Shown here one piece after another: positions 1 through 5,728 of a stretch of DNA of 9,127 bases. The notes below the pieces were generated by a model. That model was given only the letters and a program-made list of their open reading frames with translations, was not told the origin of the DNA and searched no databases. Each line of letters opens with the position of its first letter. The first letter of the stretch is position 1. The stretch is from NCBI GenBank assembly GCA_964407285.1, contig CAYOVG010000292.1:1-9127 (forward strand), given 5' to 3'. Origin of the DNA: CAYOVG01 sp964407285 (lineage in GTDB: Bacteria; Desulfobacterota; Syntrophobacteria; Syntrophobacterales; Syntrophobacteraceae). Made by a program: the position numbers and the translations under genes.

Positions 1-43
1 ACTGGTCGATGGATTCGGCGTCGATGCGAATGGGTCGGCTCAT
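1..43 (-). CDS. Start of a third operon gene, product unknown (partial, runs off the window)
   Basis: On the minus strand an ATG at 43-41 overlaps the TGA stop (42-40) of the ParA-like gene in an ATGA junction. An open frame then continues to the window edge. Only 14 residues are visible (MSRPIRIDAESIDQ), too few to assign a family. A GGGAGG stretch lies about 13 nt upstream, inside the end of the previous gene, which is too far for a good Shine-Dalgarno, so translation would depend mostly on coupling to the preceding gene. The gene before it is joined by the same kind of overlap, and this repetition is the main reason to believe in the start. As the last visible member of the NACHT/ParA cassette it may encode an effector or adaptor, but that is a guess from position alone. 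Its end and product cannot be seen. Confidence 0.55.
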   Translation of the reverse strand, partial: MSRPIRIDAESIDQ

Positions 44-1125
44 CGCTTTGAGAAGTCCTCCCAAATCGGCTCGAACAGTTTCCCGGCAAGGGACTCGATT
101 TCGCGCTCATGCTGCTTCCAGTTCTCGTCGTCCCACAGGTTGGCCCCTCCATGCTTCACCTCGGAGAAGAGCCGCAGGCAATGATAGTCCGGAAGAACTG
201 CGCTTCTCTTCTCAAGGTCTTTGATCTGCTGGAAGTTCGACATGAGTTCGGGAGTCATGGACTCGATCTCTATCTCATCCCAACCGCGCCTCGAACAGTT
301 GACCGCGATGAAGTAGGGCAGTGTCTTCCCCTTTTCTGAATAGATGCGGAGCAGATTCCCGGTGCCGTCCAGGTCCTGGCGATCCGGCGTGCCAACGAAG
401 AGATGCGCCGTTTGCACCTCGCCGAGTCCGTCTCCCAAACCTCGATTGGCCAGCATGCCGTTCAGCACGCCATCCCCGTCCAGGTTGAGCAAGCCCATTG
501 AAATCCCGTAGATCCCCGGACCGTTGTCGAGCACCACCACGCCTGTTTGTGCGTCGCGGAGCGCGTGGGACGCCAGGCTGAGCAACCGTGTCAGGATTAA
601 GTGCGTCTGTCTCTCGATATCGAGAAACCTTGCAAAATGGTAAGCCGCCTCAGGGGTTTCGCTGGAAAAACCCAGCAGGAGCCTTTCACTCCACGAAGGA
701 CCGCCCGCAACCGTCGAGTTGTTCGAAACCGCGCCGAACCGTTCGAAGAACTCGCCGGAGCGCGAATCAAGGTTTCCCAGGGCGATATGTTGCATGAGCC
801 CTTCGAGGTAGCGCGCCCGCTTTTCGTCCCGTGAGGAGTGGCGTGTCCTGTCGAACGCATCGTCTCCCAATCCCGTTCTCGTACACGTGCCGGAGAAATC
901 CGCATCGAAATACACCACTCGATCCGGGCCTGACCGATCCTGGTTCGACAATCGGCGAGCCAGCCACATGGCGAATGACAGGGAGAGAACGCTCTTTCCC
1001 GTGCCGCCCTTGATGGAGACCACGTTCAGCAGGAGCGTTTTCTTTTTGCCCTTTTTGACTTTGGGCTTGGTATTCCGACCCGCTCCGGTTCCGGAGCGGG
1101 GACGACTCGCCTTTGCCGGACTCAT
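40..1125 (-). CDS. ParA/MinD-like deviant Walker A ATPase (SIMIBI class)
   Basis: A 361-residue protein. Residues 1-32 form a Lys/Gly/Arg-rich, probably disordered tail. The ATPase core follows: NVVSIKGGTGKSVLSLSFA carries the deviant Walker A box KGGTGKS (39-45) with the signature lysine K39 and P-loop lysine K44; VVYFDADFSGT (70-80) is the A'/switch I strand with D74 and D76; GVVVLDNGPG (195-204) is the Walker B/switch II strand with D200. In ParA/MinD relatives the signature lysine reaches across an ATP sandwich dimer, so ATP-dependent dimerisation is expected. The start is the ATG at 1125-1123, five nt after a strong AGGAGG (complement of 1131-1136) and overlapping the upstream stop as ATGA. 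No ParB gene or parS-like site is seen and the partner is a NACHT protein, so plasmid or chromosome partitioning is unlikely. A regulatory or relay ATPase in a conflict system fits the context better (inference). Family call secure; role unknown. Confidence 0.88.
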   Translation of the reverse strand: MSPAKASRPRSGTGAGRNTKPKVKKGKKKTLLLNVVSIKGGTGKSVLSLSFAMWLARRLSNQDRSGPDRVVYFDADFSGTCTRTGLGDDAFDRTRHSSRDEKRARYLEGLMQHIALGNLDSRSGEFFERFGAVSNNSTVAGGPSWSERLLLGFSSETPEAAYHFARFLDIERQTHLILTRLLSLASHALRDAQTGVVVLDNGPGIYGISMGLLNLDGDGVLNGMLANRGLGDGLGEVQTAHLFVGTPDRQDLDGTGNLLRIYSEKGKTLPYFIAVNCSRRGWDEIEIESMTPELMSNFQQIKDLEKRSAVLPDYHCLRLFSEVKHGGANLWDDENWKQHEREIESLAGKLFEPIWEDFSKR

Positions 1126-4100
1126 CTTTGCCTCCTCTGTTTAGCTGTCCGTAAGATGCGATCGATCGCCGGGTCGGTGCGTAGCGGGTGGTCCTCGGGA
1201 AGGTCGGCATCCCTCCTCCAGCGGTCGAGAGTGGCTTCCAGGTCCTTCTTTTGCTGCTCCGGCAGGTAGAGGTAGAGGAAGTCCAGGGCTTCGAAGAGCG
1301 GGCGGGCCACCCCTCCCTCGCCGAGGAGCTTTCGCTCGTGCAGCAGGGCGATGGAAGGCCGGATGCCGTCGAACAACTCCTTCTTACAGGCATCGTCCTC
1401 GTCGCGCATGGCAATGCCGAGATGCTCCAAGAGGACGGCAAGAATGGAGAGATCGGCAACGGCCGCGCGGAGGGTTTTCTCCGAAGCATTTGCCGCCCTC
1501 TCGACTCCCGAAGCGAACCATCTGCCCGCAATGTTGCGGATTTTCTGCTTCTCTTTTTCGGGAACGATGGGGTATTGAGCCAGCAGAAACGTCGTGGCGG
1601 GTTTCAGACCGTCCAGCCCCGCGGGAGGGTTCTTTCTTCGATGCAGGCGGCGCAGTCCGGGCAGGTCGGGAGTTGCCGGCAGCCGGCCGTCCTTGCCGGC
1701 AACCTGTTCAGTTTCGCGTTGCGGCGTCCTCAGCACCCATTTCCCATTTTCAAAGACGAGTCCCTCGGCGGCAAAGTCCCAATCCAGAGTCAGAGGATCG
1801 TAGGCAAAGAAAGCCCCTTCCCAATAGCGCTCAGGGTGTTCCCGGAGCAGGCGATCGATTTCGAACCACGTCGGAGTGGTAAATGACCTTGACAGCGCCC
1901 GTGCCGCAACCCTGCGGACATTGGAATTTCTATCCCCCGCTCTCTCGATGAGAGCGCCCCTTACGCGTTCATCCGTGCCGGCCAGTGCGCCCAGCGCCTT
2001 TGCCGCCACATAGCGCACAGACGAGTACTCATCGGCGAGCCTGTCCAGGAGAGCGTCCCTTACGCGTTCATCCGCGCCGGCCAGCGCGCCCAGCGCCTCT
2101 GCCGCCACCTGACGCACAGACCAGTTCTTGTCGGCGAGCCTGTCCAGGAGAGCGGTCCTTACGCGTTCATCCGCGCCGGCCAGTGCGCCCAGCGCCTCTG
2201 CCGCCCTGTAACGCACAGACGGGTTCTCATCGGCGAGTCTGTCCAGGAGAGCGGTCCTTACGCGTTCATCCGCTCCGGCCGGCGCGCCCAGCGCCCGTGC
2301 CGCCGCCTGACGCACAGACCAGTCCTCATCGGCGAGCCTGTCCAGGAGAGCGTCCCTTACGCGTTCATCCGCTTCGGCCAGTACGCCCAGCGCCTGTGCC
2401 GCCACACCACGCACATCCGTGGTCTCATCGGCGAGCCTGTCCAGGAGAGCGGCCCTTACGCGTTCATCCGCTCCGGCCAGTGCGCCCAGCGCCCGTGCCG
2501 CCGCAAAGCGCACAGACGGGTTCTCATCGGCGAGCCTGTCCAGGAGAGCGGTCCTTACGCGTTCATCCGCGCCGGCCAGCGCGCCCAGCGCCGCTATTGT
2601 TTCCAAACGCACCTCCGGATTTGCATCCACGCTCCTCCTGATGAGCCATTCGCCGCCCCTGTGGGCCAATATCCCTCTTACCGCCGCGAGCCTTTGGGTT
2701 GCATCGGCGCGCATCGGCCAGTATGGACTACGATCGGCAAGTCGAATCACGTCCTTGATGACCCTCCCGGCCTGGTCTTTGGACACATTGTTCGGTTCCG
2801 AAAGAAAATCCGCGAGTCGCCTCGGCAACGGGCGGAAGTGTTCGTCGAAAGGGTTCCTTACCCCGAGAAGCTTATCGAAAGCCCTCCGGGCATCGTCTAC
2901 CGGGGCCAACTGCAGGTACATCCGCATTACCTGGTCCCATCTGTATTCGTACAGCTTCCCGGTGAGCATCGTCAACGCGAGATGGCGACCGTCCCCCAGC
3001 GCCAGGTACCGTGCGGCAAAGTACTCCTGGAAAGTCAGGTGCACGAAGCCGAACCTGTCCGTTCCCCGCTCCACGACGATTCCAAGAAGATTGCGGGCCA
3101 GATGCCTGAGTTCCCGCGCTTCACGTCGAGCGCGCTCCGGTCCGTAACCTTCCCGGTCTCGAAACACCCGCATGAGGAGTTGCAGTAAGGATTCGCCGTC
3201 TATGACATTCTCGGGGCGATCGCGGTGCAGGTGAAAGCCCAGGTCCTCCAGTGCTGCAATCAATGTTTCCTTGCGGGGCAACTCGATCCGGTTCCGGAAT
3301 TTGGCCCTGATCCAGGTCAAGGTGAGCTGCTCCGTCGCACGGCCGTAGAACTCGGCCCTTCGCTCGGGAAGTTCGAGGCCGACGTGGTGGATGAATATGG
3401 CGATAGTGAGCATCAAGGGATTGCGGCAAAGATCGAAAAGGTCCTCAAGCATGCGCAGACGCATCAGGAGTTCCCGTTGCCGCTCTCGGGCGAGTGCGTC
3501 CGCATCGCTCCCGGACTTCATCTCTTTCAACAGTATCCTCTTGTGCCAGCGGAAGAGAAGGTCCTCCATCCGGCCATCGTCAAACGGGTCCACCCCGAGG
3601 TGCGGCAGGCTTTCCGCCAACCGCGCCGCCCGGTAACCCGCGGGCCGGCTCGTCACGATGAACCGTATGCCGCCTCTTGCCTTAGCGCTCTCTTCTGTCT
3701 CGGCTACCTTGACGATTTCTTCTATCTCGGCTGCAACCCTTCGGCGGTCCTCGTCTTTCGGCACCTCGTCCAGCCCGTCCAGGAGCATGAAAACCCGATT
3801 CTCCTCGAAGAGTCGATTCACGGCGCCGGGTTCTTCGCCCGCCAGGTCGGCAAGGCGCTTGTGGAGGTACGGAACCAGGGGAAGGCCCGTCTCCCGCTGG
3901 GCGAAATATTCTCTCAGCGGGACGATGAGAGGAACCAGCCGTTTGAACTCATCCGAAAGGCCTGCGTCGTGTCCGGTGATAAAATGGGCGATGTAGCGCA
4001 GGAGAAGGCTTTTGCCGGATGCGGGCTCCCCTATGACGACCACCTGGGCGTAGCGGGCGACGACATCGAGCGGTCCGGCGGCGTCGGGCTTCCCGGATAC

Positions 4101-5384
4101 CCGGCGTATGGGATACCCGATCTCGCAGAGAGCGTCGAAGAGTTTTCCATCACCGCCTTCGCCTTCATCGGATGGGGTGGGCGCCGATTTACGGCGCCGA
4201 TGGAATCCAGGCGCCATGCGCCCTTCCAGGAAATCCCGGACGATATTCGGAACGGTCTTTCCGCTCTCCATGCATTGGAGCACCAGCCGATCCACTTCGT
4301 CGCGGCTGATCTCATCGGCGGAGGGCCTCCACATGCTCAGCGAAGGGGGGACGTAGATCTCGTCGAGCGTCGGCGGTTTGCCCATCTCGAGATGCTCGGG
4401 CTGCGAGATGCCGATGGTCTCGACATCCCTGGTTTCATCATGGATCCTGTTCCGCAGCCGTTCCGCGATCTCCCCCGCTTTCAGCGATTCTTCCGGCGGG
4501 GCCGCCGCCATCTCCTTCTCGATCAGTTCGGGGAGCGATTCGAGGAAAGCCGAGGCATCCTTTGCCGACGCGCACACCACCAGGCCGCGCCGCCTGTCGA
4601 GGAGCGCCCGTTCCGCATCGGACGGGGGCTCGACGAATAAGAGCGTCCGCTGCTCGTAGCGTTTGAGTTCCGGACCGAGTTCCCGGAGCAGTTCCTGAAG
4701 ATGGAGGTCGGTCGGCGCAAACCCGATCAGCAGGATTTCGTGGCTCGATACGCGTTCCTTCAGGAATGCGAGCGAGCGCTCGAGCCTCTTGCGGAGGGCC
4801 CCGTATGCATCGTCGTCCGTCAGGATGAGGGTCTCGGGGTCGGCGGCAAGCCCCATGATAGGAACGACGTTGAGCCGGTTGGGGGCTTCCTCCCTGATGG
4901 TGTCCCGGTCCGTATAACAGACGGAGGCTTCCACCCCGGCGGCCGTCGCGGCCGCGACGCTCATGCCGCTTACGTCGTAAGAGAAGAGGTAGGGCGGCCG
5001 GAGGGTCAGCAAAAGCTCGTGCATGCGGCCGGGAGTCGTGGAAACGAGCGATTGCATTTCCTGCTCCAGCGCTTCCCGCCCCATGGACGCGACGAGCGCG
5101 TCGGTCAAATCCAGTCCGGTAAGATCCGCCCCGATTCTCCTCTGCATTCGGGCGAAGAACTCTCGCGGGTCCGCCCCACCGTCCCATGCCGCGGCAAGAG
5201 GACCCAGAACGACGACGAACCGGCGTCGGGCGATGCGGCGAAGAACGCCGGCATCGACGCCGGGCCGGGTCTTCGGGGCGTTCACCGCATTGCCTGCGTT
5301 CCGGTCTTCGACTGCATCTTTCTTCGCGCCTGTCGTCCGTTTCTTCGCGCCCCCGGAGCCCGGCGCTTTGGGACCCTTTTTCAT
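1122..5384 (-). CDS. NLR-like protein: degenerate SIR2-like domain, NACHT STAND NTPase, HEAT repeats
   Basis: About 1420 residues, numbered from the ATG at 5384-5382. Residues 1-45 are a basic, Gly/Lys-rich tail. Residues 50-290 match the SIR2_2 fold (first strand VVVLGPL; ETLILTDDDAY 184-194; ILLIGFAPTD 217-226), but the catalytic residues are lost (see findings). A linker holds PPTLDEIYVPP, which commonly precedes NACHT domains. NACHT: Walker A GEPASGKS (452-459), Walker B LLDGLDE (534-540), VTSRPAGY (577-584), NPLMLTIA and LPERR (655-676), winged-helix motif FVHLTFQEYFAA (780-791). HEAT repeats span 879-1175; 1176-1420 is unrecognised. NACHT proteins are signal-transducing ATPases that oligomerise on ligand binding, and many bacterial ones act against phage; that role is inferred here. 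The chosen ATG has only a G-run about 12 nt upstream. A TTG at 5459-5457 would add 25 residues but lies at or before the likely transcription start. The stop overlaps the next gene as ATGA. Confidence 0.88.
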   Translation of the reverse strand: MKKGPKAPGSGGAKKRTTGAKKDAVEDRNAGNAVNAPKTRPGVDAGVLRRIARRRFVVVLGPLAAAWDGGADPREFFARMQRRIGADLTGLDLTDALVASMGREALEQEMQSLVSTTPGRMHELLLTLRPPYLFSYDVSGMSVAAATAAGVEASVCYTDRDTIREEAPNRLNVVPIMGLAADPETLILTDDDAYGALRKRLERSLAFLKERVSSHEILLIGFAPTDLHLQELLRELGPELKRYEQRTLLFVEPPSDAERALLDRRRGLVVCASAKDASAFLESLPELIEKEMAAAPPEESLKAGEIAERLRNRIHDETRDVETIGISQPEHLEMGKPPTLDEIYVPPSLSMWRPSADEISRDEVDRLVLQCMESGKTVPNIVRDFLEGRMAPGFHRRRKSAPTPSDEGEGGDGKLFDALCEIGYPIRRVSGKPDAAGPLDVVARYAQVVVIGEPASGKSLLLRYIAHFITGHDAGLSDEFKRLVPLIVPLREYFAQRETGLPLVPYLHKRLADLAGEEPGAVNRLFEENRVFMLLDGLDEVPKDEDRRRVAAEIEEIVKVAETEESAKARGGIRFIVTSRPAGYRAARLAESLPHLGVDPFDDGRMEDLLFRWHKRILLKEMKSGSDADALARERQRELLMRLRMLEDLFDLCRNPLMLTIAIFIHHVGLELPERRAEFYGRATEQLTLTWIRAKFRNRIELPRKETLIAALEDLGFHLHRDRPENVIDGESLLQLLMRVFRDREGYGPERARREARELRHLARNLLGIVVERGTDRFGFVHLTFQEYFAARYLALGDGRHLALTMLTGKLYEYRWDQVMRMYLQLAPVDDARRAFDKLLGVRNPFDEHFRPLPRRLADFLSEPNNVSKDQAGRVIKDVIRLADRSPYWPMRADATQRLAAVRGILAHRGGEWLIRRSVDANPEVRLETIAALGALAGADERVRTALLDRLADENPSVRFAAARALGALAGADERVRAALLDRLADETTDVRGVAAQALGVLAEADERVRDALLDRLADEDWSVRQAAARALGAPAGADERVRTALLDRLADENPSVRYRAAEALGALAGADERVRTALLDRLADKNWSVRQVAAEALGALAGADERVRDALLDRLADEYSSVRYVAAKALGALAGTDERVRGALIERAGDRNSNVRRVAARALSRSFTTPTWFEIDRLLREHPERYWEGAFFAYDPLTLDWDFAAEGLVFENGKWVLRTPQRETEQVAGKDGRLPATPDLPGLRRLHRRKNPPAGLDGLKPATTFLLAQYPIVPEKEKQKIRNIAGRWFASGVERAANASEKTLRAAVADLSILAVLLEHLGIAMRDEDDACKKELFDGIRPSIALLHERKLLGEGGVARPLFEALDFLYLYLPEQQKKDLEATLDRWRRDADLPEDHPLRTDPAIDRILRTAKQRRQR
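1959..2552 (-). repeat. Six near-identical 99-bp tandem repeats encoding 33-residue HEAT units
   Basis: The decamer TTACGCGTTC occurs on the plus strand at 1961, 2060, 2159, 2258, 2357, 2456 and 2555, spaced exactly 99 bp. Read on the minus strand, each unit encodes a 33-residue helical hairpin ending in ADERVR. Aligned by eye, about 74 of the 99 columns are identical in all six units, including synonymous positions. Differences collect at unit residues 10-13, 16-17 and 20, where the segments read ENP, ETT, EDW, ENP, KNW and EYS. More diverged units flank the block on both sides (about 2553-2651 and 2652-2750 before it, 1860-1958 after it), giving nine in all. The fixed period and DNA-level identity mean recent duplication or ongoing gene conversion. 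The array should form a curved ligand-binding solenoid at the C-terminal side of the NACHT module. Confidence 0.95.
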
Positions 5385-5488
5385 GGCGATTTGTTTCCCC
5401 CCGATTGTTGTTCGTCGGCTCGATTGAAACTGCAAAACGTATAATTGCGGGATCTTCAAGTGAGTGCCGTAGCAGGTGTTTCCGATAT

Positions 5489-5494
5489 TGTCAA
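5489..5494 (-). promoter_or_regulatory. Candidate -35 box of the NACHT operon promoter
   Basis: The plus strand reads TGTCAA, so the minus strand has a perfect TTGACA. A matching -10 is poor: 17 nt downstream lies TACGGC (5471-5466), preceded by TGC, which could act as an extended -10. Transcription from it would begin near 5459, leaving a leader of about 75 nt before the ATG at 5384. TATACG (5443-5438) is a better -10 but lacks a good -35. A weak or activator-dependent promoter would suit a potentially toxic NLR-like gene, but that is inference. Confidence 0.35.
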
Positions 5495-5534
5495 GCCGGA
5501 TGTGGCCCGGCGGCGGGGGAGGACCTATAAGGCT

Positions 5535-5562
5535 TTGACATAGCAGGACTATACATGATAAT
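5535..5562 (+). promoter_or_regulatory. Sigma70-type promoter of the histidine kinase gene
   Basis: A perfect TTGACA -35 (5535-5540), a 16-nt spacer and GATAAT (5557-5562, five of six matches to TATAAT) form a near-consensus housekeeping promoter. TAATAT at 5559 is an alternative -10 with an 18-nt spacer. Transcription would start near 5569, giving a leader of about 155 nt before the kinase ATG. It is the best promoter match I found in the intergenic region, and the local AT-richness contrasts with the GC-rich flanks. It points away from the NACHT operon. Confidence 0.65.
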
Positions 5563-5617
5563 ATCCCGCTCGCCTTTAGATTCCGATTGACGTAACTTCC
5601 GCCTTTCAGACCGACGG

Positions 5618-5728
5618 ATGACCTCCAGGAGAGGGGGCGCGCTTCCCCCTGCCTTGGATATATCGCTCACGGCGATCGCTTCCCCGCGCGCGATTGCTTT
5701 CCTCCCGGCGCTCGAAGAGGACCGATGA
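5618..5728 (+). CDS. Possible 36-residue leader ORF overlapping the kinase start
   Basis: An ATG at 5618 opens 36 codons ending in TGA at 5726-5728, so its stop overlaps the kinase ATG at 5725 as ATGA. The peptide begins MTSRRGGALPPALDISLTAI and ends in LPALEEDR, with no recognisable domain. It lies wholly inside the predicted kinase leader, and a hairpin (5632-5650) falls in its coding sequence. No convincing Shine-Dalgarno precedes the ATG, and a frame this short can stay open by chance in GC-rich DNA. If translated, it would couple ribosome arrival to kinase initiation. Low confidence. Confidence 0.25.
   Translation: MTSRRGGALPPALDISLTAIASPRAIAFLPALEEDR
5632..5650 (+). other. GC-rich hairpin in the kinase leader
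   Basis: AGGGGG (5632-5637) and CCCCCT (5645-5650) are perfectly complementary around a 7-nt loop, CGCGCTT. The predicted RNA hairpin lies about 75 nt upstream of the kinase ATG. There is no following U-run, so it is not an intrinsic terminator as it stands. It could slow ribosomes on the small leader ORF or be incidental. Confidence 0.35.

Larger units (their letters stand above)
5385..5724. other. Divergent intergenic control region
   Basis: This 340-bp stretch separates the minus-strand NACHT operon from the plus-strand kinase. It is locally more AT-rich than its surroundings between about 5521 and 5600 and contains the outward-facing promoter candidates listed separately. The left part (5385-5459) is either 5' leader or, if a TTG start were used, 25 extra codons of the NACHT protein; the sparse start signals there favour leader. 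The right part (about 5569-5724) is the kinase leader, with a GC-rich hairpin and a possible 36-codon ORF. No tRNA, riboswitch signature or intrinsic terminator with a T-run was recognised. Confidence 0.7.

Noticed and set aside
767..1531. A 254-codon minus-strand frame spanning the NACHT/ParA junction
   Set aside because: It is a different frame over the 3' end of the NACHT gene and the 5' part of the ParA-like gene, both of which have convincing motifs and a proper ATGA junction.
1961..2564. Regularly spaced direct repeats resembling a CRISPR-like array
   Set aside because: The 99-bp period is a multiple of three, the units are contiguous and coding, the variable parts are short and in frame, and no cas gene is present. 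It is a protein repeat.
1985..2641. A plus-strand repetitive Pro/Arg-rich frame of 218 codons that looks like a repeat protein
   Set aside because: Its repeats are simply the reverse strand of the 99-bp HEAT units. Because 99 is a multiple of three, every frame repeats cleanly.
3225..4640. A 471-codon plus-strand frame
   Set aside because: It lies antisense to the NACHT NTPase motifs (Walker A, Walker B, winged-helix), shows no recognisable motif of its own and is a codon-bias shadow.
5385..5459. A 25-codon extension of the NACHT protein from a TTG at 5459-5457
   Set aside because: TTG is a rare start, no Shine-Dalgarno precedes it, the best leftward promoter would place the transcript start at about the same base, and the added residues look non-domain. 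It cannot be fully excluded.
5632..5650. Hairpin considered as an intrinsic terminator or attenuator
   Set aside because: The stem has only six base pairs and no T-run follows, so termination is not supported; kept only as a leader hairpin.
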